Positions 1 to 10,100 of a stretch of 64,000 bases of DNA are shown here, one piece after another. The DNA comes from Alistipes timonensis JC136 (GTDB lineage: Bacteria > Bacteroidota > Bacteroidia > Bacteroidales > Rikenellaceae), in NCBI RefSeq assembly GCF_900107675.1, contig NZ_FNRI01000002.1:124001-188000 (forward strand), given 5' to 3'. The translations under genes were made by a program, and so were the position numbers. Below the pieces are notes generated by a model that saw only the letters and a program-made list of their open reading frames with translations, was not told the DNA's origin and made no database searches. The stretch's first letter is position 1. Every line of letters starts with the position of its first letter.

Positions 1-182
1 ATCGCTCCGGCGAAACCGGCCTTCACCGATCCGCTCAGCATATTGTCGACGCTTACGCCGGGAATACCGTCACCGGGTCCGGGGCCGGGTCCCGGTTCGT
101 CACCTTTGTCATCACCACCGCATGCGGTGAACATTGCACCGGCCATCAGGGCCATCGCAAGAAGTTTCAGTGTTTTTTTCAT
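1..182 (-). CDS. Surface lipoprotein, N-terminal fragment (runs off the window)
   Basis: Only the first 60 codons are present; the gene continues beyond base 1. The start at 182 gives a lipoprotein signal (MKKTLKLLAMALM...) ending in FTAC, with the lipidated Cys at residue 22, then an acidic GGDDKGDE stretch and a Gly-Pro linker. This layout is typical of Bacteroidota surface-exposed lipoproteins. It is the fifth gene of the SusC-SusD-SusC-SusD series on this strand, 44 bp after the second SusD, a position often held by surface glycan-binding proteins (SusE/F-like or IPT-domain). The last visible residues could be the start of an IPT/Ig-like fold, but too little is present to assign a family. 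Confidence 0.75.
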   Translation of the reverse strand, partial: MKKTLKLLAMALMAGAMFTACGGDDKGDEPGPGPGPGDGIPGVSVDNMLSGSVKAGFAGA

Positions 183-226
183 AATCATTGCTTTTTTTGG
201 TTGAGGTTATTTCAGTTTCCGTTACT

Positions 227-2188
227 TTAGTTCCATCCGTCGTTTTGCCAGTTTTCACCGGTCAGGCTGAGCATCTTGCGAACCTCGTCCAGACTGACCG
301 GGTATTTGAGGAATTTGGAGGTATAGTTCTGGCGGTCGAACGAGAAGCGGGAATAGACTTTCCGGCCGTTCTGCAGCTCGATACGCATGCCCGTCACCCG
401 TTTATCGGTCTTCGAGAGGTCGCCGTCGGGCTTCGTCCAGCGGCGCACGTCGAAGAAACGGTGCTCCTCGAAAGCCAGCTCCACGCGGCGCTCGTTGCAC
501 AGGCGCAGCCAGAAAGCATCGCCGTTGTCGGCCACACCGGGCATTCCGACGCGGGCGCGCACGGCATTGACCGCATCGCGGGCGCTCATCGGCGTTCCGT
601 AGGTGTTGAGCTTTTCGACCATTTCACCGTCGTCCCCTTCCTCCATCTCCAGCACCTCGGTGGCCGGAGCCTGCTGATCGGCGTTGCCGTAGGCCCGGTA
701 AGCCGCCTCGGCGAAATTGAGGTAAAGTTCCGCCAGACGATACATGCGGATATAACCGTCCTTGTTACCGCCGCTGGTGCTCGACTGCACGTTGTTGAAC
801 TTGCGCAGGTAGTAACCCGTGCAGGTGTTGCGCCGGCTGGAAGGCGACAGCGACAGTCCGCAGTTACCGCCGACATAGGTTTCGACCCCGTATTCGCCGT
901 TTTCGAGCTTCACCTTCACGCCATCGTAATAGATGGTCGAATAGAAACGCGGGTCGCGGTTCAAATACATCTTGTCCGAGCAGTCCACATACCCGAAATC
1001 CCGGGCTTTTTGCGAGATATTCGGCGTACCGTCGGCATTGTAGGGATTCGCCAGGTCGAGCAGCGGAGTCGACTCGGAGCCGTCGGCGTTCAGGACCTCG
1101 TAAGCGTCCACCATCTCCTGCGTGGGGCAGGCTCCGGCCGACACCTGTCCGTCGTCGATCGGCATGCCCGCATACTGCCACACGAGGCTCTGCTTCTGAC
1201 TGCCGTAATTGGTAGGCTGGTAAAGCGTTTCGGTGTCCCAGCCCCCGGAACCGGGATAGGGAGCGAGAAAATACTTGTCATAGGCGGCCAGACCGATGCT
1301 CGACTCGTCCGGAAACGCCGTAGCGTCACCGACAAGCGCCAGACCGTGGCCGGTGCAGAGATCGAGCGCCTGTTTGGTGATCTCGGCAGCACGCGCCCAT
1401 GTGTATTTCTCGGTCCCGGCATAGTCGTCGGCCCACAGCGGGCTGGCGGCATAAAGCACGGCCTGCGATTTGACGGCCCAGATGGCGGCACGGCTCAACT
1501 CGGGATTCGAATAGCTCAGCAATCGCTGCGGCCATTGCAGCGCATCGTCCGCGGCAAGCGCCTTGTCGCACGACTCGAGGATGAAATCGACACACTGGGC
1601 GAAACTGCCCCGCTTGTCCTTCGAGTAGTCGTGGTCCCTTTCGAGCGCTTCGCGCAGGACAGGAACGCCGCCCCAGCGTTTGATAAGCTGAAGATAGGAG
1701 TAGGCCCGCAGTGCATAGGCCTGGGCGATCATCTGATTCCGCTGGGCCTCTTCATAGTCGGTTTCGAGCGTGGGGTCCTCCAGGTATTTCAGGGCCTCGT
1801 TGCAACTGAAGATGCAGTTGAACAGGCCCGACCAGCGGTCCGAACCCGAATTCTCATTGTTCCACCACAACGGCATGTACGAAGCGGAAATGCTGCCCCG
1901 GTACCAGTCGTACACGGACGACGACTGGGTAGCCTCCTGCGCCTCGTCGCAATAGGCCGCCATCATGTAGCCGCCGGCGGTGAATCCCGCCGCAGGGCCC
2001 GTCTCGACAGGCACGTAGAACGACGACTTCAGGTGCTCATAGGCGCGTGCCAGCAGTTCGTAGATGCTGCGCATGTCCCCGGCGCGGTCGTCGAGCTCGC
2101 TGTCCATCTCTTTCTGGCAGCCGGCGTTACCCAGGAGCAGAGCCGCCGCAGAGAGAGTCAATAAAAGGATATATTTCATTCTTTTCAT
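227..2188 (-). CDS. SusD/RagB-family nutrient-binding outer-membrane lipoprotein
   Basis: A 653-residue protein with a lipoprotein signal ending in NAGC (Cys24). The SusD family forms the extracellular lid that delivers oligosaccharide to the partner SusC channel. Visible family features are the helical TPR-rich N-terminal half (RSIYELLARAYEHL; MIAQAYALRAYSYLQL near residues 150-165), the middle segment ending in 'PTQEMVDAYE', and the C-terminal SusD block 'ELAFEEHRFFDVRRW' that closes most SusD proteins. The gene begins 20 bp after the SusC gene at 2209-5283, the usual susC-susD order and spacing. The glycan ligand cannot be read from sequence. The start at 2188 is favoured; an in-frame Met three codons in would leave the signal intact. 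Confidence 0.95.
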   Translation of the reverse strand: MKRMKYILLLTLSAAALLLGNAGCQKEMDSELDDRAGDMRSIYELLARAYEHLKSSFYVPVETGPAAGFTAGGYMMAAYCDEAQEATQSSSVYDWYRGSISASYMPLWWNNENSGSDRWSGLFNCIFSCNEALKYLEDPTLETDYEEAQRNQMIAQAYALRAYSYLQLIKRWGGVPVLREALERDHDYSKDKRGSFAQCVDFILESCDKALAADDALQWPQRLLSYSNPELSRAAIWAVKSQAVLYAASPLWADDYAGTEKYTWARAAEITKQALDLCTGHGLALVGDATAFPDESSIGLAAYDKYFLAPYPGSGGWDTETLYQPTNYGSQKQSLVWQYAGMPIDDGQVSAGACPTQEMVDAYEVLNADGSESTPLLDLANPYNADGTPNISQKARDFGYVDCSDKMYLNRDPRFYSTIYYDGVKVKLENGEYGVETYVGGNCGLSLSPSSRRNTCTGYYLRKFNNVQSSTSGGNKDGYIRMYRLAELYLNFAEAAYRAYGNADQQAPATEVLEMEEGDDGEMVEKLNTYGTPMSARDAVNAVRARVGMPGVADNGDAFWLRLCNERRVELAFEEHRFFDVRRWTKPDGDLSKTDKRVTGMRIELQNGRKVYSRFSFDRQNYTSKFLKYPVSLDEVRKMLSLTGENWQNDGWN

Positions 2189-2208
2189 AACGATTCGCTG
2201 TTATCGGA

Positions 2209-5200
2209 TTAAAAATCGAGTTTCACGCCCAGGTTGATCACGCGCATCGGCGGCAGCTTGGTCATGCTGCCCGTCTCGGGATCGATCACCTTCGAATCGA
2301 GGGCAGACGAAGTGAATAGGTTCTGTCCGCTGAGCACGATCTTCAGCCGTTTGATGCCCGCATTGCGCATCAGGCGCGCCGGAAGCGTGTAGGAGAGCGA
2401 AGCGTTCTTCAGCCGCCAGAACGACCGGTCGGCGATGTTGAAATCGCTGTCCTCGGCGCTGGTCGAAGCTCCGTTATAGCTCAGGGCCGGGTATTTGATC
2501 TCCGCACCGGAAGCATAGCGTTCGGGCGTCCACGCCGCCTTGTGCAGGTCGTTGAAAACACCGTTGGCATCGCGCTCCGTCTGGTAGCCGACCAGCCCGT
2601 AATAACCGGTCACTCCCTGGAACATCAGATCCAGTTCCAGCCCTTTCCAGCTGAAGCCCGCGCGGATGGTCGTGAAATCGGTCGGGAGGCTGCCCTTGCC
2701 GATGGGCGACAGGTCCTTCTCGTTGACGAGGCCGTCGCCGTTCACGTCCTTGTAAATAAGGTCGCCCTTGCGCGGTATTCCGATCCCGGAATACATCTTC
2801 GTATATTTCGCCAGCTCCTCGTCGGTCGAGATATAGCCGCTGCCGTTGCTGCGGTCGACCAGATAGCCGAACTGCTGCCCCAGCGGATAGCCTTCCACCC
2901 GATGGGAATAGGCATAGCCCTTATATCCGTCGCCGTCGCCGGGATAAGGCATCTCCCCGGTGTAGATGACCTCGTTCCTCGCATGCGAGTAATTCACCCC
3001 GGCGTGGATGCCCCATCCCCGGCCGAGGTCCGTCGCATAGGAGATGCCCAGCTCGACACCGCTGTTCTTCATCCTGCCCTCGTTGATTTTCCGGTAGTTG
3101 CCCACATAGATCCCCTGATAGGCGGGAATCCGGCTGCCCTCCTCGATCAGCATGTTGTCGGTACGGCGGCTGAAATAGTCGAACGTCAGGTTCAGCTTGT
3201 TCCAGAGCCCCAGGTCGAGGCCGTAGTTCTGCGTCTTATGGATCTCCGGTTTGAGGTCGGGATTCCCCAGCAGACGGACATCGCCGTTCTTTTTGATGTA
3301 ATCCATGTACATATAGCGGTAGTAGCCTACCTCGAAGTCATCGAGGGCGACCTCTCCGTAAGAAGCACGGACCTTCAGCAGACTCAGCCACTTCGCATCG
3401 CGCAGAAACGCCTCGTTCGAAGCGACCCACGCAGCCGAAAAGGCCGGGACAAAAGTATAGCGGTTGCTGCGGGCAAATACGTCGGAAGCCGTCAGGCCGA
3501 ACGTCGCGCCGACCACATAGCGGTCGTCGTAATTGTACGACAGGTTCAGACCCGTATTGTGGTCGTCGTGCGGAAGACCCACGGCAGGAAAATCCGCATT
3601 CACATCGTCCAACTGCTCGTTGGTATAGTACGAGTAGAGATGAGCCTCCGCATTGTGCCTGCCGAAAGAGCGTTTGTAGTCCAACGAGGCGATATAGCTG
3701 ATGGCGTATTGGAACACCCCGTTCGCACCGCCCGCCAGGTTGGTGTCCAGGTTGGAGCCCAGCTGCACGAAATCACCCTGCGTATAATCATAATAATAGC
3801 GGCTGAAATCCTGCGTCATGTAGTTGTGACGGTCGTTGCTCGACTGGAAAGCCAGCTTGCCCGTCACGCTCAGGCCGCGTGTCACGAAATCCAGATCGAC
3901 CGTAACGCCGGCATACGTCGAAGCGTACATACCCGTATACTTGGTGTAACCCGAGCGGTTCAGGATTCCGTAGGTAGGCAGGGAAACAGACTCCATCGTC
4001 GTCACGCGTCCGTCCTCGGTCGTGGGGCCGATCATCGTCGGAGGCAGCTGGAAAATCGTTTCGTAGATTCCGCTGTTGGTATAATCGCTCCCCGCCAGGC
4101 GGTCGTTGCGCACGTTACCGGCCACGCCGGCAAAAGCGCGGACGTGTTTGGAGATGTCCACGTCGATCTTCGCCCGGAAATTCACCCAGAAACGGCGGGG
4201 CGCCGCCACGTATTCGTCGGTCTCCTGCTTCAGGAGCGAGGTCTGGTTCATGAAATTGATATTCGACCAGACGCGCGTGCGCTGACTGCCTCCGCTGAGG
4301 CTGACACCGATCCGCTCCATCGTGCCGAAGTTCCGAACGAATTCGTTGTAATAATTGTTGTTGGGATAGAGCGGATCATTGCCCGAGCGGATGCGGGACA
4401 TCTGATCGTCAGAGAAAGGAGCCGTCCCCACCGATCCGTCGTTCGCCCACGCCTGGTTGCGCAGCGTCGCATATTCGTAAGAGGAGGTCGTCTCGGGCTT
4501 GCGGGCGATCTGCTGCAGGGAGAAATCGGCCGTGACCCTCACGTCGAACGCTCCGGGAAGCCCCGACTTGGTGTTGATGACAACCACGCCGTTGGCGCCC
4601 TTCAGTCCGTAAATGGCCGTGGCGGCAGCGTCTTTCAGCACCACGATATTCTCGATCTCGGCGGCCGTCAGGAATTCATAGTTGTAGTCCTGCATGACGA
4701 TACCGTCCACGACGAATAGCGGCTGCGTCCCCTGGTTCGAGGAGATGCCCCGGACATATTTATAAACGCTCGCATTACCCGGGTCCGAAGAGTCTTCGAG
4801 TGTCCCCAATCCCAATATCTGACCTTCGAGCATCTGGCTGAGGCTCGCGTTGGGCACGTCCTCGAGCTGCCGGCCCTGAATGGTCGAAATTGCCTCGCTG
4901 AGCGTTCCGCGGCGGCGGATCACGCCGTAGCCGTAATCCAGCAGGTCATCCTTGTGCGATTCGTCCGTGCGCATCGTCACCTTCATATCGGGCGACGCGG
5001 CCACCGAAACATTGCTGTAACCCACCGTGCGGAAACAGAGGTTCGTAACATCCGTCCTCAGTTCGAAACGCCCGTGCAGGTCCGTCGTGCCGAGCATTTT
5101 TCCGGCGGCATCGGTAATTACGGCCTGATAGAGCGGCTCGCCGGCAGCATCCGTAACGATGCCTTTGACAACCTTCAAAGACCCGGCATCCGGAGCCGCA

Positions 5201-5283
5201 ACGTCCTGCGCCTTCAGGAAGCCGCACGGAAAGGCGACGAGGACGGCGAGCAATATAGCTGTATATTTGATTTTCATTCTCAT
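2209..5283 (-). CDS. SusC/RagA-family TonB-dependent outer-membrane transporter
   Basis: A 1024-residue TonB-dependent porin for oligosaccharide import across the outer membrane. A type I signal peptide ends near LKAQ (about residue 26). It is followed by a carboxypeptidase-D-like regulatory domain (about 38-110, KGIVTDAAGEPL), a plug domain (about 125-240) with family motifs 'RGISSNQGTQPLFVVDGI' and 'IVVLKDAAATAIYG...GANGVVVINTKSG', and a long beta-barrel ending in a terminal aromatic-type strand (INLGVKLDF). It pairs with the SusD gene immediately downstream. It belongs to the same transcriptional series as a second SusC/SusD pair upstream (5304-10472); the two SusC proteins are clearly different, so this is not a recent duplication. 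Substrate is unknown. Confidence 0.96.
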   Translation of the reverse strand: MRMKIKYTAILLAVLVAFPCGFLKAQDVAAPDAGSLKVVKGIVTDAAGEPLYQAVITDAAGKMLGTTDLHGRFELRTDVTNLCFRTVGYSNVSVAASPDMKVTMRTDESHKDDLLDYGYGVIRRRGTLSEAISTIQGRQLEDVPNASLSQMLEGQILGLGTLEDSSDPGNASVYKYVRGISSNQGTQPLFVVDGIVMQDYNYEFLTAAEIENIVVLKDAAATAIYGLKGANGVVVINTKSGLPGAFDVRVTADFSLQQIARKPETTSSYEYATLRNQAWANDGSVGTAPFSDDQMSRIRSGNDPLYPNNNYYNEFVRNFGTMERIGVSLSGGSQRTRVWSNINFMNQTSLLKQETDEYVAAPRRFWVNFRAKIDVDISKHVRAFAGVAGNVRNDRLAGSDYTNSGIYETIFQLPPTMIGPTTEDGRVTTMESVSLPTYGILNRSGYTKYTGMYASTYAGVTVDLDFVTRGLSVTGKLAFQSSNDRHNYMTQDFSRYYYDYTQGDFVQLGSNLDTNLAGGANGVFQYAISYIASLDYKRSFGRHNAEAHLYSYYTNEQLDDVNADFPAVGLPHDDHNTGLNLSYNYDDRYVVGATFGLTASDVFARSNRYTFVPAFSAAWVASNEAFLRDAKWLSLLKVRASYGEVALDDFEVGYYRYMYMDYIKKNGDVRLLGNPDLKPEIHKTQNYGLDLGLWNKLNLTFDYFSRRTDNMLIEEGSRIPAYQGIYVGNYRKINEGRMKNSGVELGISYATDLGRGWGIHAGVNYSHARNEVIYTGEMPYPGDGDGYKGYAYSHRVEGYPLGQQFGYLVDRSNGSGYISTDEELAKYTKMYSGIGIPRKGDLIYKDVNGDGLVNEKDLSPIGKGSLPTDFTTIRAGFSWKGLELDLMFQGVTGYYGLVGYQTERDANGVFNDLHKAAWTPERYASGAEIKYPALSYNGASTSAEDSDFNIADRSFWRLKNASLSYTLPARLMRNAGIKRLKIVLSGQNLFTSSALDSKVIDPETGSMTKLPPMRVINLGVKLDF

Positions 5284-5303
5284 AATCGTTTCCTGTTAAA
5301 AAA

Positions 5304-7175
5304 TTACCAACCGGAATTCTGCCAGCGTACATTCGTCAGCGAATAGAGGTTATTCGCCTCGTTTTCGGGAATCGGGAGCAGAACGTCGCGCGCCTGCGTG
5401 CTGGCGTTTTTCAGATCATCCACCCGGCGCTCGTAAGTGTAAGAGTAAGTATCGTCGGGGTTCTTCGTCCTCGTGATCCGCATGGCGGTAAGCTTCTCGC
5501 AGGGGATTTTGAAGTACTTCTGATACAGTTCCGAACTGTTGAAAGCCTCGGCCCAGCGGCGAACGTCGAAATAACGGCACTCTTCGTAACAGAGCTCCAC
5601 CATGCGCTCATGCCTTACGCGCAGGATCATCTCCGCCTGCGACAGGTTCTCCGGCAGGGCCGGCATGCCCACGCGGCTGCGGATGGCATCCACCTGCGCC
5701 TTGGCAACCCCCAGCTCCCCGGCCTCGGCGGCGGCTTCGGCCAGGTTGAGTTTGATCTCCGCCAGCCGGAAGAATTTCCAGGGCGCAGCATCGGCCTTGT
5801 TGTCGGTCGCATCGACATCCGGAGCGATGTATTTCCGGTAATAGTATCCGGTACGCGTGAAGCGGTTTTCGCTGGTATCATCGCTGATCCCGTTTTCACC
5901 GCCTACGAAAGTCTCCACGGTCCGGAGCTCTCCGCCCCACAAAATCTGGTCGCCGTTGCGGATAATGCAGGCCTCCATACGCGGATCGCGGGGAGCCGCA
6001 TAGGGATCGTCCTCCTTATAACCCAAATCCAGCGCTTTCGGATTGTAGTTGGGAACCTTGGCGGCGGTATAGGGATCGGAAAGATCGAGCAGCGGCTCGG
6101 CCACGGTCCCGTCGGCGCTGAGCACCTCATAGGCATCGACCATCTCCTGTGTCGGCACGACGCCGGCGCGGGTCGTATTGTTGGGCCAGTTCAGGGCGCC
6201 GATATAGTTGTGGTCGACGTAATTCTGCCGGCTGACGCCCTGGTAGATCGTCTCCCGGTCATCGGCCGAGGTCAGTGAAATCGAAGTGAACAGCTCCTTG
6301 TAAGCTGCGGCTTTGCCGGTGTAAATCCGGGAGTTGGAAACCGAAGTCTTCAAAGCGTATCCGTTCGACTCGAGCGCCTCCACAGCCTGCTGGTTTACCT
6401 GGAAAGCCGTTCTCCAATGCGACTGTTTTTGGTCAGCGGAATAATCCTCGCTGTGTACCGGGCTGGCGGCAAACAGATAAGCCTTCGATTTGATACACCA
6501 GGCCAGCGCCTTGGTCATACGTTTGACATCGGACGGGTTGTCGATTCGCCACGGCAGCTCGTTCGTATTGATGGCAGCCGTACATTCGGCGTCGATCAGT
6601 TCGGCCAGTTCCCAGACGGAACGCTTTTTCAGCGTCGAATAGTCGTAACCGTCGGGATAGCCGTTCGGCTCGTATGCGAAAGCTCCGAACCATTTGAGCA
6701 TCTCCAGCATATAGTAGGCGCGCAGCGTATGCGCTTCGGCGCGCCAGCGGGCACGCTCGCTTTCGGAATTGACACCCGCCTTGTCGATATACTGCAGGAA
6801 AGTCGTGCAATAGCGGAGTTGCAGCATGTAAATGCTGTAATAATTCTCCGTAGGGCCATTGTAATCGCGCAGCGGATGCGAAGAGGCCGTACCGCCGCTC
6901 GTGTACATCTTGGCGGGAATGGCGTCGTTGATCGTTCCCGAAACCAGATACCCCTCGTCCGACAGCGCCGTCGGGGCGTTGCAGACCCAATAATAGGAGG
7001 TACCCTTCGTCGGAAGGTTCATGTAGCAGGTATTCAGGTAGGCTGCCGTTTTGTCGTGGTCGGCAAAAATCTGGTCGAGCGTTTCGCGGCCGTCCGGCGT
7101 AGTGTCGAGGAGCGAACAGCCCTGACCTGCAAAAGCCGCCAGCAGCACAGCACCGATATATCGTATGATTTTCAT
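5304..7175 (-). CDS. SusD/RagB-family nutrient-binding outer-membrane lipoprotein
   Basis: A 623-residue SusD homologue with lipobox GQGC (Cys20) after a short hydrophobic signal. SusD features are 'TAAYLNTCYMNLP' near residue 45, the TPR-like 'RWRAEAHTLRAYYMLEMLKWFG' region near 150-170 (the family's canonical helix), 'VVPTQEMVDAYEVL', and the C-terminal 'RMVELCYEECRYFDVRRW' block. It lies between its likely partner SusC (7197-10472, 21-bp gap) and the second SusC (20-bp gap). All five genes are tightly spaced and probably one transcript from the control region beyond 10472. Confidence 0.95.
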   Translation of the reverse strand: MKIIRYIGAVLLAAFAGQGCSLLDTTPDGRETLDQIFADHDKTAAYLNTCYMNLPTKGTSYYWVCNAPTALSDEGYLVSGTINDAIPAKMYTSGGTASSHPLRDYNGPTENYYSIYMLQLRYCTTFLQYIDKAGVNSESERARWRAEAHTLRAYYMLEMLKWFGAFAYEPNGYPDGYDYSTLKKRSVWELAELIDAECTAAINTNELPWRIDNPSDVKRMTKALAWCIKSKAYLFAASPVHSEDYSADQKQSHWRTAFQVNQQAVEALESNGYALKTSVSNSRIYTGKAAAYKELFTSISLTSADDRETIYQGVSRQNYVDHNYIGALNWPNNTTRAGVVPTQEMVDAYEVLSADGTVAEPLLDLSDPYTAAKVPNYNPKALDLGYKEDDPYAAPRDPRMEACIIRNGDQILWGGELRTVETFVGGENGISDDTSENRFTRTGYYYRKYIAPDVDATDNKADAAPWKFFRLAEIKLNLAEAAAEAGELGVAKAQVDAIRSRVGMPALPENLSQAEMILRVRHERMVELCYEECRYFDVRRWAEAFNSSELYQKYFKIPCEKLTAMRITRTKNPDDTYSYTYERRVDDLKNASTQARDVLLPIPENEANNLYSLTNVRWQNSGW

Positions 7176-7196
7176 AATTGCTGAAATTTTGAGGTT

Positions 7197-10100
7197 TTAG
7201 AGTTTGAGCTGTACGGAGAAACTGATATTGCGCGTCAGCGGATACTGGTTCTCGTTGTCCTGCTCGGGGTCTATGCTCTGCGCCTTCATGTTGTTGGTGC
7301 TCCAAAGGTTCTGGCCCGAGACGGCGAGGCGGATTCCGCCGATGCCCATTTTCTTTATCCACTTCTGCGGAAGCGAATAGCCGATCTCCAGATTCTTCAG
7401 GCGGACGTAGGACATATCGCTGACCACATAGTCGTTGCGGTCGTTCACACCGTTGCCGGCCAGCGTATAACCGGAGCGAAGCGCCTGATAGGTAATTTTC
7501 TCGCCGCGCTCGAAACGCTCCTTGGTCCAGGCATGGGTCTCCCACTCGCCGGTCAGGTGGCCGTTGCCGAACATACCCAGGACATACACGCCCTGCTTAT
7601 GTCCCACACCCTGCCATTGCATGCTGAAATCCAAGTTCTTCCACGACAGCGACATCGACGCGCCATAGGTGATCTCGGGAGTTCCGGAAGGATATCCGTA
7701 AGGAATCTGATCCTTGTTGTCGATCAGTCCGTCCCCATTCTGATCGACGAACTTCCACTGACCGAGGAACGCATTGACAAAACCGCCCTGCTCGTACATG
7801 GATTTGTATTTCGCCAAATCTTCTTCGGTATTGATATAGCCGTTGCCGGCGCCGTCCTTGTAATCGACCTGCAGCACCCAGGTTTGCCCGATCGGGAAAC
7901 CGGTCTGACGATACGGGTAGAGATAACCGCCGCGGCCCGTCTGCAAACGCACCTCATCGGCTTCGAGGACCTTGTTGCGGGCGAAGTTGTAGTTACCCGA
8001 CATAGTAATGAACCAATCCTTGCCGAGGGCTTTCTGCCACCCGAGCACCATCTCATAACCGTGATTCTCGACCTTGCCCATGTTCACGCGGGGCAGTACC
8101 GAGGAGGGAAGGCCCTGAACCAGAGGCACCGTCGAACGGGCGACGAGAATATCGTCGCGCATCTCCCTGAAATAGTCGAAGTTGAACGAGAAACCATTCA
8201 GGAAGTTAATGTCGAGGCCGTAGTTCTGCTGCCGCGCCTTTTCCCATTTCAGGTTGAGGTTGCCCAGCAGCGAGGTAGCAACGTAATTGCCGCGCCCCAG
8301 CGACGGAATGACGGTGCCGTTGTTCACATAGCCCTGATTATAGGTAACACGCACGTCGTCCAGATAGAGGAAACGGCTCTCACCCAGACGGTCGTTACCC
8401 ACGATACCGTATGACGCACGGATTTTGAGGAAATCGATCCATTTGCGGTCGATATTGTCTTTGAAGAACTTCTCCTCGCTGACCGTCCAACCCACGGAAA
8501 CCGCAGGGAAAATGCCCCACCGGTTCTCCTTGGAGAACTGTTCCGAACCATTGATACCTACGTTGACCTCAGCCGTATAGCGATTGTCATAGGTATAGGT
8601 CGCACGGGCCGACATGTAAAGCATGTTATAGGGCAGGTAGAGCGACGCCGGCGAATTGCTGACCGAGTTGTCCAACTGGCCGAGCACCATGACATGCACG
8701 TCATGCTTCTCGTTGAACAACTGGTCGTAATTGAGCGAAAGCTGCGTGTTGAATTTGTAGTAGGAGCTCTGTCCGCGTCCGCCGCCGGGGAAACTCAGGC
8801 CCTCGGTATCGGCGTGGATGCCGTCGAACGCAACGTCGGTATGGTCCCAGGTCCAGTAGGACTCTTCGTCGGCGCTCTTGGCCTGGTAGAATCCGTAGCG
8901 GTTGTAGGCCTGTATGCCTTTGGTGAATCCCGAAGCATAGAGGTCGTAGGAGAACATCGCGCGGAATTTCAGGCCCTTCACCAGCCTCTTCATGTCCCAG
9001 TCGAGCGAGGCGCTGGTATTGACCGTGGTCTTCATCTGGCGGATATAACCGCCCTGATTCATACGCGGATAGAGCTGGTAACCCGAGCCGTCCTGCACCC
9101 AGCCGCCCTCGGGCAGCGGATTGCCGTTCTTGTCGGTGGCGCCCGCGGGAAGCGCAGGGCCGGGAGCCGTCGGCGGCACACGGTTCAGACCGCCCAGGAT
9201 ATAGGTGGAACCCGCATCGTCGAAATTGATATCACCCTCGCCGCCGAGGCCGTCGCCCCAGACGATCCGGTTGACTTTGTTGAGATAGGAGCTGACGTTG
9301 AGGCTGAATTTCAGATCGTCGGTGATCTTGTAGTCGATGTTCGCGCGCACGCTTACACGTTTGAGCCAAAAACTCGGGTCATACCCGCGCGTCGACTCGG
9401 GCAGGAATTTGAAAACGCTGCCTTGGTCGATATAGGAGGCATTCATGAAATACTGAAGACGGTCCGTACCGCCCGAGACGTTGGCGTTGATCTTCCACTG
9501 CGACCCCATCTGCGTATATTCGTCATAAGGGTCGCGGTTGGGGAAGAACGTGGGATTGGCGCCGCTGCGGAACTGCTCGATCTGCCAGTCGTTGTAAACG
9601 GGGGATTTACCTTCATTGGCGGCACGCTCGTTCAGCAGAGCGGCATAGTCCCACGAATCCATCTTCATGGCGCCGCGCCAGAGTATCTGCTGGAAGCCGT
9701 AGTCGGCCGTGATGGTTACGGCGGCCTTGCCGACGTTGCCCCGGCGCGTGGTGACGTAAATCACACCGTTGGCACCGCGGACACCGAACACGCCCGTAGC
9801 GGCGGCATCTTTGAGAATGGTCACGTTCTCGACCTCGTTGGCATCGAGCGAACTGAGGTCGTCACGGGGCACGCCGTCGATCAGGATCAGCGGCGAAGAG
9901 TCGCCGGTGGTGCTGACGCCGCGCAATTTCATATTGACCTTCTCGGCACCGGGCTGTCCCGATGTCTGCGTCACGGTCAGACCCGGCAGACGGCCGGACA
10001 GCGCCGTGGAAAAGTTGGAAACCGGAGCGCGCTTCAGATCGGTATTGCCGACCGAAGCGACAGAACCGGTCACGGAGACCTTTTTCTGGGTACCGTAAGC

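Noticed and set aside
188..2164. Long open frame opposite the SusD gene
   Set aside because: GC-rich codon use produces long antisense frames; this one has no domain, no signal, and opposes a gene with clear SusD motifs. The same holds for the frames at 2542-4719, 11233-13704, 15389-17317, 19507-21657, 29478-32294, 34868-36415 and 53267-55210.
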